Counted from the stretch's first letter, positions 20,870 to 32,578 are shown. The stretch is 64,000 nucleotides of DNA from Exophiala sp. HKRS030 (GCA_023897205.1 JAHWDD010000002.1:1984001-2048000), one strand, 5' to 3'. Notes: generated by a model not told the origin, from the letters alone. A program made the numbers and translations.

Positions 20870-22358
20870 ATGGGGAAGCTCCTTTGTCTAGAAACAGTCA
20901 GAATCATATCGTCTTCTTCATCACCACAAGAGGAGATGATCACCATCGACCCAGACGGCGACCTCATTCTTCGAATTGGAGGTGAGTTTGAATCTGCTGG
21001 AGTACAGGAATCCGGTCGTGATGTCACAGAAGATACCAGCAACGACTCAACCAAGGCAACATCTAACCAAACTGGACACAAGGCATGTACTTCCAAGGGC
21101 CAAGACAATCCCACGCTTTGATCTTCGTCTAACTACCACAGTAGAGAAAGCGCAGTAGCGACGGTGTTGTCAGCCGCATCGTTGTCATGTGCAAATTTCC
21201 ATTCCTCATGCGGGTTTCGAGCAAGATTCTCATCCTCAGTTCACCGGTGTTCAAGGCGATGCTCACTGGTCCGTTTCGTGAGGGCCAGCTGATACTGAGT
21301 AACGATGATCCTCCGATCCTAGACCTGCCGGAAGATGATCCGCAGGCGATGGAGCTCATGTTTCGCATACTCCACCATGATCCCACGGTTCACGACTATC
21401 AAAAATGTTACTACAATCATGACTCGGAAATCAATCAGTTGGCGTGGGAGAGCGACAAGTACTGTTGCAGTCCAGTGATAAGACTGTGGTTCCACGGCTA
21501 TCTGTCAGCAAAGCACATCATCAAAGAAGAGCCCGACTTTTGCAGACTTACAAGTCGTATCGGTGCTTGTTATATGATGGACGCCCATGACGCCTTCAAC
21601 CACTGCACGAAAACAGCCATTGAAACCATAAACTGGCATTGCTATGACACACGTGATCCAGATGTTAAGGGGCACGAGTATTTGGCTACTTCTCAGGAAG
21701 ACTTCGACCCACGCCTGCTCAGCCCAGAAGAGAGTGACCGACTTTACGGTGAGTATTATGGTCTTTGTTGTGTCTTGATCTAACAAACAATTTTATAGCC
21801 GCACTGGAAACTGCATTCGATATAACGTCGAGGAGATTCATTGATCTTTGCATGAGTTTCATTGGAAGACTTTTCCAGGACGACGGAAGTATCGGCAGCA
21901 GCAGCACCCGAGCTTACATTAGTACCGACGAGTATAGTGCAAGTGTCGGAAAGAACTGTGAGAGTCAAGATACGAGGATAACAGAGTTCACTTCCTCGTT
22001 GGTGGCCTTCGGACTATGGCCAGGAGACCCGTCGGGAGAGAACTATCAGTCAACTGCATCGAAAAAGTCTTTGCGAGCTACCATCGAGATCGTTCGAAAG
22101 ATCGCACAGACTCATATGAACGACTTGTCAGTCACATGCGGAAATTGGGGGTGCAAGTCTTGTTCAGTGGAATGGGGCGTGTTGATCGAGGACGAAATCA
22201 ACAAATTCGAATCAAGCAGCATACATGGGCTTTGCTTAGTGTGCTTTAAGAAATCGACAGAGAACATCTCAAATGAATGGGCTGGCTTCGGCCAAGAGTG
22301 CTTGAAGCACCGACGACAACTCCAAGACTATCCATACGGTGCGTGCACATCCGCCTGA
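20870..22358 (+). CDS. BTB/POZ domain protein with C-terminal Cys-rich module (paralog B)
   Basis: Proposed exons 20870-21082, 21145-21748 and 21799-22358 join to 458 aa, close to the 453 aa of paralog A. It has the same split BTB core: IDPDGDLILRIG, a linker, then MRVSSKILILSSPVFKAML and LPEDDPQAMELMFRILHH. It also has WESDKYCCSPVIRLW, matching paralog A's SDKYNCSRSLVPWF. The C-terminus has CGNWGCKSC and GLCLVCFKK, mirroring paralog A. Intron 2 (GTGAGT to TAG) is at the same place as paralog A's intron. Intron 1 is uncertain: the only frame-preserving solution I find uses a GC donor (GCATGT) with a CTAAC branch point, and paralog A has no intron there. The start could also be the internal ATG at 20936. 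Function is unknown. Confidence 0.72.
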
Positions 22359-22605
22359 CCGATCCGGACCATATTTTACTGTGGCAGACAGTTTCTGAGG
22401 GGCTTCGACTTGGGGCAGACGAGAACACAGGTCTTGCTCTGAACGCGTGGTATGATTGTTGGTGAGAAGGGCTTGCATGTGTAACGCTACCATAGGTATG
22501 GAGCAGTGCCATTGATGCGTCAGTCGTGGATTTTGGTCCTCCACCTCAGACATACCGCAATTTTTTCATTTCTTTTCACAAAACATCGGTTCTCTCTGAG
22601 TCTGT

Positions 22606-24990
22606 CTAAATGACATATCGATAGAGAGGTGACTTGTCCCCCATGTCAAGCAACTCCTCTGAAAACAAAAGAAAGTCAGTACATCTTTCGTCTAGTGTGG
22701 GACAAAAAAGTACAAACGCACCTTCGGTATACTTGGCTCGAATTTCTTCCTCGTTCATCTGGTCTCTCTTCTTGTTGAGAACACCGTAGGCGATTCTGAG
22801 GATGAAAGTAGAAATAATAGCCGCCGCAATCATGCCGAGTGCCAGCCCGTAGCCAAGCCAGTAATGCGGTGCTTGTTTTGCCAGAAAGATATTGGAGCCG
22901 ACCGCGCCGCCGAGCTGAGAAGGACAACAAATGTTAGCTATATTTGTCTCTCGCGGAGTCAACGTATCGGGTTGTAGTCGCAAAAGGACCACGCATCAGA
23001 TCGTAGTTTTCGCTTCGGGGGTATAGGCCCCCCCTGTATAGGACCCCCCTCCCCCCCCCTTCCCCTCGGGACCACCGTAGGAACAAAGGAGTAGGTATAC
23101 TTACATTTCCAATACTGATCAGAAGGGCCATACCGATGGCTCTCTTCCACGTAGGTGCTATGTTGTTGCCAACCCAGGACAAACATCCGATCAAGGGTGG
23201 GTAGACACCGCCCGGGATGGTGAAGAGTAAAGCGTACGTCAAGCCGGGTAATTTTGGATGCGGGATCGAAAGCAGGCCGACAAATCCGAGCAACGCAACG
23301 CTGTAAGGACCAACGATGAAAGGCCAGCGCGTCTGGTGTCTGTCGGCGAGCACCGAAAAGAATATCGTGCTGGCCACCCCGACGAGGTAGATGGGGATCG
23401 TGAGCAGTTGGGCATTTGCGGCCGTGTAACCAAGCTCGAGGATGATGGTGGGCGCAGAGTACGTGAAGCCGTACAAACAGATGCTGTTGCCCCAGTAGAT
23501 GATGACGGCCAGGTAGATCTTCCAGTCAGACAAGGCGGCGCGGAGGTATCTCCACTGGAAACCATCGTCGGTGCGAACTTGGCCGGCCGATGTGCCTGCG
23601 TCCTGTCTGAGGCGGCGGATGATAAAGTCCCGTTCGGCTGGGGTGAGGAAGCTCGCCGTTTGAGGCGAGTCCGGGAGCGTCCAGTACAGGGAGCACCCGA
23701 CCACGACGGTGGCCATGCCTTCGAGGATGAAGATCCAACGCCAGCCGCCGAGACCAGCGATGCCATCCATCTTTTCGATAGCGAACGCCAACAAGCCGGA
23801 AAATGCGCCAGCCAATGACGCTGCAGAGAAGAATATTGATAGACGTGTTTGGACTTCGAAGCGACAGTACCATCTATCAAAAGCCAGCGTTCAATTAGCT
23901 TATCGTCGTCCTCTCAGGCCTGACAAGTGCGGGTGTGGAGAGCTTGGTCGGGTAGAGCCAGGCTTCAGTGAGCAAGACTTACGTTGTAAGCAAGTACGTC
24001 GCAGCAGGAAAGAAGCCGGACTCGGTGACTCCCAGGAGTGTTCTGGTGATGATGAGGCCGTGGTAATTCTGAACAATACCTTGCAGGGTCATGACCTTTG
24101 GGTATGAGTGTTAGTCAGGCCAGGCGATAGGTATTACGCACGCCCATCTCTGCATTACGCACAAGGCTATACTTAAGTGGCCCCCATTGTCATTCGCTAC
24201 AGGCGATTGATTCAAAACCGCACGACTGAGTAACTAATAATTTAGTCGATATTACTGTCCCTATTAGTGTCTCGGTGCTCGTCATTCTCACCGTCCTTGA
24301 GATTGTCTCTTGATATATTTGTATTTTGTCGGTTACCATTTAACTCATATTGATACCGAGGAATGACAATTTGGGGGTTCTCCGCCGATATCAATAGCCT
24401 TGTGCGTAATGCAGAGGTCGGTGTGCGTGATATATCGCTTCAGGTCATAGCTGGATTACTTGTTTCGGAAATTGTACATACCAGTCCCCAGGAGAGCATC
24501 ATGATCATGATCCACAGCGACGGTCGTATCAGTTTCAAAATGACATTGCTTGGAATTTCTAGACAGCCGTAGGGAAGAAAAAAGACCTTTTGATCTGGTC
24601 AGCATTTTGTTTGATAGATGTGATAGAAGCCAGAGTGTACCGTCAGTGCTATGTTATATTGGGTTCCGGTGAGGTTCAGGTCTTTGTTCATGCCGGCGAC
24701 TTTGGCATTTCCAATGTTTCCTCGGTCCAGGAAAGCGAGGACGTACAGCACCGTCAGCATAGGCAGTAGTCGGTAGTCGACCTTGCGTAGGATACGTTTC
24801 GTCTCCTTGTCGTCATATCGAGGTAGCTAACCAGGTGTCAAGGATGAAAATTGAGGCCAGGTCAGCCGTAGTTTCTACTTACATTGGAATCGTCGAGACC
24901 TGCATGGTCGCCAAGTCCAGACTTCTCTAGATGGACTGGATCTCCAGGTTCGACATATTGCTCTTGCTTTTCTAGGATTGTTTTCTCCAT
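22606..24990 (-). CDS. MFS anion:cation symporter, DAL5/nicotinate-permease-like
   Basis: Seven exons (24990-24883, 24826-24641, 24586-24482, 24095-23983, 23873-23105, 22914-22722, 22658-22606) join to 508 aa. Typical DAL5-family features are LPMLTVLYVLAFLDRGNIGNA in TM1, ALTVFFLPYGCLEIPSN in TM2, RTLLGVTESGFFPAATYLLTTWY, and GGWRWIFILEGMATVVVG before the long cytoplasmic loop. The loop (LTPAERDFIIRRLRQDAG) is also characteristic. Such permeases import carboxylates, vitamins, allantoate or sugar acids at the plasma membrane. Intron 3 is 386 nt because it carries a MITE-like element. Intron 5 is 190 nt with a G-rich tract. The exact substrate is unknown; a small organic acid fits both the family and the neighbourhood. 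Confidence 0.9.
24122..24441. mobile_element. MITE-like inverted-repeat element inside a permease intron
   Basis: A 23-nt stretch at 24148-24170 (starting ctctgcattacgc) recurs as its exact reverse complement at 24394-24416. Similarity continues outward (AGGCGATA at 24122 against TATCGCTT near 24434) and inward (attgtcattc at 24186-24195 against gaatgacaat at 24361-24370). The arms are therefore about 75 bp and imperfect around a loop of about 165 bp. A 9-mer attacgcac occurs twice in the left arm, and GTGCGTAAT/GTGCGTGAT in the right. There is no ORF. Length, terminal inverted repeats and lack of coding capacity fit a non-autonomous DNA transposon. Removing it leaves an intron of about 66 nt, the normal size here. 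No clear target duplication was identified. Confidence 0.7.
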
Positions 24991-26428
24991 GGCGCCGAGT
25001 AAGTCTGAACGCACTGTTGCTCCGTATACGAAGAGTTACCCCGGGAGGAAAAGCCACAGAACGGGGGGATCTGGGGTTTTCTTTAATAGCAGTAGCCACT
25101 TTGTCGGGGAAAGGGTCGTTTGCCGACGAGTCGCTTCGGCCCTATGATTGGGGCCATGGCTTTCGCCTGTTTTGCACGTGTACCGGTGGTACAGTCGGAT
25201 AATGGCCTGTCGAATGACCGTAAGAGCTGTCTGAATCGGAGCAGCGTTCTGCGCTTGCATGAAAGGCCGTCAAATGCTACACAATGACGAAGTGTACCCC
25301 GAAGACGTGCAGGGTGATCAGCATATGCCATGGCTGCTAGCAGGGATAGACGTTCGACAGGAGCCAGTGCTATACCGGTAGAACAAACCCTTTTAAGGTA
25401 AATGAATGTCGATCGACATACATCATTTGAGGATTCCTAGACGTTGTGGGGAAGAAAGCTGATACTGAAAGACATTTATACCGAAGTCGGACCAAGGGAT
25501 AATAGTGGTTTCAACTCGTCTGTTCTCGCGGCAAATGAGTCGGGGTAGACACTGTTTACTGCTGAGAATTGATTTGACATTGAGTGCTCCAGGATTCCAC
25601 AGTGCCAATGCCACTGATGCATGAATTGGCCCTGGATCTGCTGGCAGTCCCAGGGGTGTCGCCTCTTAACCGAGCACGTACCGAGGTCTCCTCACAAGGA
25701 CAATGTGTCGAACGTGAAGATCTGACCACGCGAGATACGTTAGAGTCTTGAATCGCAGGCGGTAGTAGATCTGAGTATACACCGTCCTGGAGGAACGTTG
25801 TTACATAGGTGCGAGTAGAATAGAGAGGAAGAGGTATGAGTGCAGTCAGAGTTTCTCGCTTGAAAGCGCATTTACTTGACCGTATTATCATACGGAGTCA
25901 AATGATGCGCCGTACCTGAATTTACTTCCATCAGCCATTATCACTTTCGTTCACGATTATCACTTCGCTTCTGTATCAAAACCACATAATATTCTCTTCA
26001 ATTCCTCTCATGCCTTTCCGAGTCCATGAGCGTGTTCTTCTATGGCAAATTCGAATGCAGGCTCTACCACCCTTCGAATCTATGCTCAACTTTTCAGCTC
26101 AGAATAACTAAGTTTGACAATGACAGGGACTATCAGGAACTACTTCGTCAACGTGAATATTCTCTTTTGGTTCGCAATATATGATCTTTCTCGCAATTAG
26201 AGCTTCACCTTAGCCCACACTCTAACATTCAAGGAGATCGACTGCGGTTTGAGGTCGACCTTGTTAATAGAGACGATGTAATAAGGATCGAGCCTGCCGA
26301 AGTTCAACACCATTTACGACCACTAGAAGCGTCTCTGACTCCACTCATTCCAAACAGTGCTGGCTACTTCACTGACACTGACACTAACATTAAGCCCAAA
26401 ACAACAATGGATCCTTATGTGACACGTT
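24991..26428. other. Gene-poor intergenic region
   Basis: About 1.4 kb upstream of the permease. Short ORFs have no recognisable protein pattern. A TACGGAGT motif is at 25891. Confidence 0.4.
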
Positions 26429-26839
26429 TCATGGGACACTGCTGTAGCGTGCTACACCTTCGCAACAACGTGGCCACAAAAAGCACAACGGCGGAGTCTT
26501 CTTCTCGAATCTCTTTTGGGGCGGCGCCGACGACAAGGGCTTCGACGTATGATTGGGAGGATTAGAAATCGTGGGTGACCATTCAAACTGCCAGGTACAA
26601 GCGGTTTGGATCTTAGAGAGTACCCGGACAAGGCGTCGAAATGCTTCGTGAAGAATATGCTCGTCGGTTGGATCAATCACATGGTTCGTCTGGGACGTTA
26701 CGACCGGCGGGATACCGCCCCGGTCAATCTCGACGAGGTTGTTTCGATGCTTCTTCCAAAGATCAGGGGCTACTTTTGCTTTGGCAGTGGTTATGTGATC
26801 GCCATTCATTTGGATGTCCGACGGATCATTACTCGCCAT
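26429..26839 (-). CDS. Hypothetical small ORF, doubtful
   Basis: A 136-aa ORF (MASNDPSDIQMNGDHITT...). The first 90 residues are polar and mildly protein-like (DEHILHEAFRRLVRVLSKIQT). The C-terminus becomes Pro/Lys-rich and low in character. I recognise no family. It could be a genuine small gene, the 5' exon of a larger one, or chance. No splice continuation could be established. Confidence 0.25.
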   Translation of the reverse strand: MASNDPSDIQMNGDHITTAKAKVAPDLWKKHRNNLVEIDRGGIPPVVTSQTNHVIDPTDEHILHEAFRRLVRVLSKIQTACTWQFEWSPTISNPPNHTSKPLSSAPPQKRFEKKTPPLCFLWPRCCEGVARYSSVP

Positions 26840-27337
26840 CGTTCACTTTCATTTCAGCGTGTCATTACATTACGATGCAAGGGAAAGATTTGACGGGGCA
26901 TTGTGGTTTTCCTGGGGTGTATTGATGAGAATGGACGGTGTGGCTGACCATCTCGACAGTGCTGGAAGCAAAAAGGCTGGAATCTTTGCGGCGTGCTCAG
27001 CGGAGCCTTTTAACGGGATACGATAGTGTACGGAGTAGCGGCGACTAATTAGAACGAACGAATATGTACTTCAGCTTGGTTTTGGTAGGTCAGACTAGAC
27101 ACTGCAATTGTTGATTTCAATGCTTGAAACCAAAGAGAAGACATTCTATTCTATCTTTCTTCAAATCATTACTGAGCTTTTGGATTTTCATATCATCGTA
27201 AAATGCGCTTCATCTCCATTTGTTTGGTCCTTCTAATCCCGAAACATGCAAACACGCAAACTCGTGCTCATCACCTCGAGATGAATCTTCTTACACAACT
27301 TTCCAATTTTCAAACTTGGCACAAAACATGTCACAAA
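26840..27337. other. Intergenic region
   Basis: About 500 bp with no gene. A TACGGAGTA motif lies at 27029-27037. The 3' end of the CSC1-like gene follows. Confidence 0.4.
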
Positions 27338-30308
27338 TCACCGTCTTCCTCTGAAATAGTCGTAGCCCGAGTTCAATTCATCGACTGGAGTATGCGTAGA
27401 TGTCCTGTCTCTGCTTTGGCTAGGACTCCGCCACCGGTCCATCGACATGAACTCGCCAGTAGGTGTTCGGACGTCGCCCACGCCGTGAAGGAGATTTGTG
27501 CGATCATCGTACTGACCGTACGGATCAGTGTATGGTCCATGTGGCCGTAAGCCGAGATCGCCGCCTTCAACCGATCGACGATTGTTGGTCGTTCTGAACT
27601 GATTGGGGACATGAGATTGGTCGAATTGTTTACGATGGGGCACGCCACGGTACTCTTGCGGCGGTGTGTGAGTGCGAGCACCAACGGCTGGACTCATAGG
27701 TCTGGAGCTCGGCGGGGAGTTGTAACTTTCCTTTCCATAGCCAGACATCGACATGGGTGTTTGACTACGCTCGGAAAGAGTGTCGCCGGCTTGATCGCGG
27801 AACTCGGGTCTGTTTCTGTAGAAGTGGAAATCTTGCTGTGCTTCTGGTACGATTTCGAACGGAACGTCTGGAGGTGGCGGTTTGTTAGGAGACATGGGTT
27901 GCATGGCAATATCTGAAAAGGTCGTCGATTGGCCGCCCTCAGAGTCGAGTCTGCCACGGTAAATTTCTCCGAGTAGATGCTTTGCCTTGGCGTGAACCAT
28001 GGGCGTCATGAGTGGTTTGTATAATGCTGGATGTCCAAATTTGGACGAGATCTTCTCCGCCGGGTGGTGCTTGTCGGTCGCAGCGAGATTTTCCTGGTCT
28101 TGCATGCCTCCTCGCGCATAGTACTTCAAGTCCATATCGAATGTCTTCATGCAGTACCATTTGAAGGCGACCATGATGACCAAGAGCGGGGCGATTGCCG
28201 CGACAAGTGCCCACGTGCCTCGTGCCTTGACCACGATCGCAATGATTACGTTCGACAGCATAGCTGCGAAGACAATCCTGTTAAAAATCGTGACCCAGAA
28301 TTGTCCGCCGGACTCAGTTTTCGTGACAAAAACGTACATAAGGAGATACTTTTTGAGGAAACAATCAATGGAGAAATACAGGGCCGTCACCACCAGGACG
28401 ATCGGCTGAAGGGTCGAGTAACATAAAGCGACGGTGGTGTAGAAGAGGAAATAGTTATAGTAGCTCGCGTATTCAAAGACTGGAGGTGCGGTCCATTCGA
28501 TGTTTTGTCGCGGAGTAGGTGCCATGAATGTTCTCGCAAACCAGACATATGTCAAATGCCAGAGCTGAGCTAGGTCGATAGCGGCACCCAGATTGCGCTG
28601 AAGAATCCAGGTGACCCAGAAAGGCGAGATTTGACACAATGAGGTGGTGATGACGAGAAATAGATTGCCCCTTCTCAAAGATGTCCAGGTATCATTTCCT
28701 TGTCTGTCGTATTCAACCACGAGAGTAACGTATTGCCAGACAGCCGAAAAGATCGAAAAAATGATCAGGTTGTTAAACGTGAAGAAGCCGTACAAATTCC
28801 GAAGGACGTGTCGTTCCCGGTCTGTCTTGGTTACATCTCCTGCTCGAATCTGGAGTCTTCTGAAAATGACTGGAAGAACAAGGTACACAAGCGAGGTGAT
28901 GGCTGGTGAAGCAATACCCTGGACAATCGCCCAGCCTCCTTTGTGGGCGTTGAGCGACGTCCTGAAAGCTGGCCAGACGAGAGCCAGGTTCGACAAGTTG
29001 GACAAGAAGATAGCAATGCCAGCGTTAATAGGCGTCCAGATAATAGTCAAGACAGCAATCCAGATGCCGTTCATGATGCGTTTGCTGCGTCGTGTAGACC
29101 GAGACAGCTTCAGATTGCTCCAGATAAGGTCGTTTGGACGTGGTGCAAGTCGGATTTTGGTGCCCTGCGGACGCTTCCCTCGACTCTTGAAGGCGGTAAT
29201 GTGAGCCTGAGAGATCTGGTCATACGTCGCAAAGCCATAGGGCATGGCATCCCGACTGTCCACACGCTCGCGTATGTCATTGATCTTCATCTCGAGTGTC
29301 CGTATACGGTCCGTCAAATACTCAATTGCATCAACTTTCCCGTTTGCCGTAGTCCCTTTGTACTTGGCAGGCGCCTTCATGGTTGGTCGATGAGCTGGTA
29401 GCTTGTCAGGATTTTTCATGTACTTGGCGAGCACGGATTCCAGCTCTTTGACGTTCTCTTCGTATTCTTCGACAAGGTCAGGCAGTACCTTGACGTTCCT
29501 CCCAATCCTCGTTCTTGGTGTAGCGCCACTTGCGTTCACTTCATCGATAACATGGGCAATGCCTTCGTTGCTCCGCATTTGGGAAGGAATGTCCCGAATC
29601 AGAAGAGTCCGCGCGTGTATGCTTCTTTGATATTCTGGGCTTGACAGGTATGCTCGCCTCAATTGGTGAACTCGTCGATAATTATACCATAAGAAATATA
29701 TCACCACGAGATCAGTAAACCAAGCCAACACCACTTGGGCCCAGAGACCACTACCCCAGATGAACAAGGGCGTCATGACGGTGAAAGCCGAAGAACCATT
29801 TGACGCGCCTTTGCTCCCCAGGGTGACGTTAACCGGTATCATGATGGCTATTCCCACCAAGCCAAGTATTAAGAACATGTTCCGCAGCATTCTGCTAAAT
29901 CTTAGGAAAATGACCGCATCCATCCCAATCTTTTCCACCAAAAACGGTTCACTGGCCTTATTCACGGGCTTGACCCAACTGAATAATCCTCGCCCCAGCG
30001 GTGGAGGAGCATGGTCTTTGTCCGCATTCTTCAGTCTTGGAGCATAGATGATGTTATTCCTCGGACGGACGAAGCAAAAAAGGAGGGCGAGAGCGGCACT
30101 GAAGCCTAAAGAGGTAGCCAGGGAGGCCCAGAACGCATTGTACTGTATCTGTGCAAGTCAGCGTGCACTCAGGTCACACCACGAGCGAGCGACATACCGA
30201 AGCCTGAAAAGGGTTTGAAATCAACTGAAGCACCTGTTCCCCTGTGGACAGATTGGGGTCTACAGGAGAAGGTGTTTGTCGAGGAGATAGCACCTTGACT
30301 GCGGACAT
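27338..30308 (-). CDS. CSC1/OSCA-like calcium-permeable cation channel
   Basis: Two exons (30308-30198, 30148-27338) give about 973 aa. The order is: N-terminal TM segment with IQYNAFWASLATSLGF; further TM segments (FLILGLVGIAIMIPVNVTLG); a cytosolic PHM7-type domain with RTLLIRDIPSQMRSNEGI and a Glu/Lys helix; and then the RSN1_7TM block from about residue 390 (DLIWSNLKLSRSTRR, WTPINAGIAIFLSNLSNL, SFWVTWILQRNLG-like segments, KYLLMYVFVTKTESGGQFW). A 250-residue Pro/Ser/Arg-rich cytosolic tail ends with DYFRGRR. Relatives are hyperosmolality- or tension-gated channels of plasma membrane or vacuole. The tail is rich in SP/TP sites and probably phosphorylated (inference). The intron has two possible acceptors six bases apart, changing two residues. 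Confidence 0.92.
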
Positions 30309-31536
30309 TCTTAGGTAACTTTGCACTCTTTTCGCCAAAGACAATTATGCAGACTTCCGCATATTAATGTTGCTATTCTCCTCTGCCGGGAACAGTGATG
30401 ATATATATTGTTTTGTTCGTGCAACCCGATAATCGAAGACAACACAACCGGTCGAGAACAAAGAAGTATTTCGAGGTCAAAGGTCGAGAGCAGGGGATTA
30501 ACGAGTGACAATGGGTACGAGTAGTCGAAAGAAATTTAAGAAAAGAATTCAACGGTGTGTTGATGCTGCGATCAGATTGAAATAGTATGTACAACAGGAG
30601 AATGAGACCAAGAAGGGAATATGTTTCAAATACGAAGACGTGTTGCAGGGTATTCTGACGAGGGCATCCTTGAGGCTTTTTGCTCGTGCTGTAGAATTCG
30701 CTAACGCAGGGACTGACAAGGGGGACCATGTCATGGCCAGAAGCCTATTACAGCCTACGGTACTCATTGCGCAGGCTTCCCCAGGCTTCATTGGCCTACA
30801 ATCTAGCGGCACCGTTTCAACCCCAAGCCGTTGATTTTTGGCGGTTCCCCCAAGTGATCCAGGCCCTCTTTCCACCACTCGCTTCTTTTTCTTTCACACT
30901 GCGTTCTTTTCAAATCGCCAAAGCCAGCCAATTGGCATTGGGAATAACAAAATCCCATCAGAACACCAACGTTCCCACCAGCGAAGGATTGCTTTATTCC
31001 GCATAATTTTCCGATCCATCGACGTGAGTTGTTGTCGATTCATTCGCCATGTCTCATTTCCTCTCTCCATCGCACCCCATCTGTCATGTCTGTCGAGGTG
31101 CGATCAGCGTCATCAAGATCGAACTGCTTCGGTTTCTGGTATCTTCTGCTTGGAGTATGTCTTACAATCGACAGCCTAGAATAGCACGCGACATACATTA
31201 TTACTCCTGCTTTAGTCGCTGGGGTCGAGAGAGGCCATCGAACGATGCGACAGCAAGCACACAGATTTCCAGGATGCAACTCTGCATGTGAAACCTACAC
31301 TGGACTTTACTTCCTACAGTAGCATGAGATATTGTACAATCTCGATCGCCTCCATCCTCTCCACTCCTTCACCCGCACCTGGAGGACAAGTCCGGCTGCA
31401 AAATGAGCTGCTATGTGAGGTCACTCGCGGACCATCTTGGAAAGAGAAGGGCATCAAAAGGCGAACAATACATTTGGATCTATCACATCCTCACATTCCA
31501 TGATCCGAGGTAACTCATGTTCATGATCATATCCAC
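30309..31536. other. Intergenic region upstream of the CSC1-like gene
   Basis: About 1.2 kb, including the CSC1-like promoter. Several ORFs of 60-110 aa on both strands lack any family feature. I see no repeat. Confidence 0.4.
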
Positions 31537-32085
31537 TCACTGCGTCGTCGTGTTAAGCTGCCTCGCTATCTTGCGGTCCTCACTATTCATACCCGCTCTC
31601 TCCAGAACCCAAGAGAGAATTTCATTCTTGGCTTCACAATACTCATCAACATTGTTCCATTCTCTTTCAGACAGAGCTAGTTTTGCTTGGCCATATGCCT
31701 CTCTAACTTCGGGGTCACTTCGACAAACTTCCCGCACACCTAGATGGTTTCGGATGGAGTGGCAGCCTTTGACAGAGACATATAAGTTCCGACGCGGAAG
31801 TACTGAGGGTTTCCGGAACGCATGTCGATCGGGGATTCCCATCTCCCCCATATATGTGTAGCCTCCATTCGATGTCAAGGCTTCGATCGCTGCGGACACA
31901 TCTGCTGCCTCGCTGACAACAGATAGGTCAATGATTGGTTTTGCGGGCAGACCTGGTACTGAAGTACTGCCCACATGCTCAATACTAATATATCGGACTC
32001 CCCGAAGGATGTCTTCTACCTCAGACTTGATGTTCTGAAATTGAATAGCCCATTGTGGATTGTATTCCTCGACGATGACTTTCAT
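31537..32085 (-). CDS. GrpB family protein (UPF0157), nucleotidyltransferase-fold
   Basis: A single exon of 182 aa, the usual family length. The hallmark segment IEHVGSTSVPGLPAKPIIDLSVV is at residues 35-57, preceded by VIVEEYNPQWAIQFQNIKSEV. The GST...D-x-D/S core resembles the minimal nucleotidyltransferase fold. RNLYVSVKG and RNHLGVREVCRSDPEVREAYGQAKLAL complete the GrpB pattern. The cellular role of fungal GrpB proteins is not established. It is divergent from the Ada-like regulator across a 490-bp promoter region. Confidence 0.93.
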   Translation of the reverse strand: MKVIVEEYNPQWAIQFQNIKSEVEDILRGVRYISIEHVGSTSVPGLPAKPIIDLSVVSEAADVSAAIEALTSNGGYTYMGEMGIPDRHAFRKPSVLPRRNLYVSVKGCHSIRNHLGVREVCRSDPEVREAYGQAKLALSEREWNNVDEYCEAKNEILSWVLERAGMNSEDRKIARQLNTTTQ

Positions 32086-32578
32086 TGATTGTTTGAAGTT
32101 GGAAAGGGGTCACCCAAAGGCGCTGGGTTTTCCAATGAAGAAGTTTATCAAATACAATGACAAAATCACACAAAATTTGACTACCTCTCGCCTGTATGGT
32201 AGGTCTACGATGTGGGCATAGAGAGACACTTCCCTGAATTCGCAAAGTGACATTCACGCCGCTTTTTGACCTCCGGGGAGAAATTCGATGATGTCCCAGT
32301 CAAGACTTTTCGATTGATGCCTCCAATTGGTCACTTTAGCAGCACAACCCCTCTGACTCATCTAGAGACTAGCTGATTCATGGCTTAGCGTAATTTCTCG
32401 CCTATCTCAGGCTCGTCAGCACAAAAGGACGATCGATTCCACCATCCATCTCACTCGAATCCATCAACCTGAGGCTTGACTTGAGTCTGATTATCGTATT
32501 ACTTGCGTTGAATCCATCTCAACGTCACAGGTAGTGAAGAACCTCTTTTTTGATCCAGGAACCGAACCGAATTCAATC
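32086..32578. promoter_or_regulatory. Divergent promoter, GrpB / Ada-like regulator
   Basis: About 490 bp head to head, with no gene and no clear TATA on either side. Confidence 0.35.
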
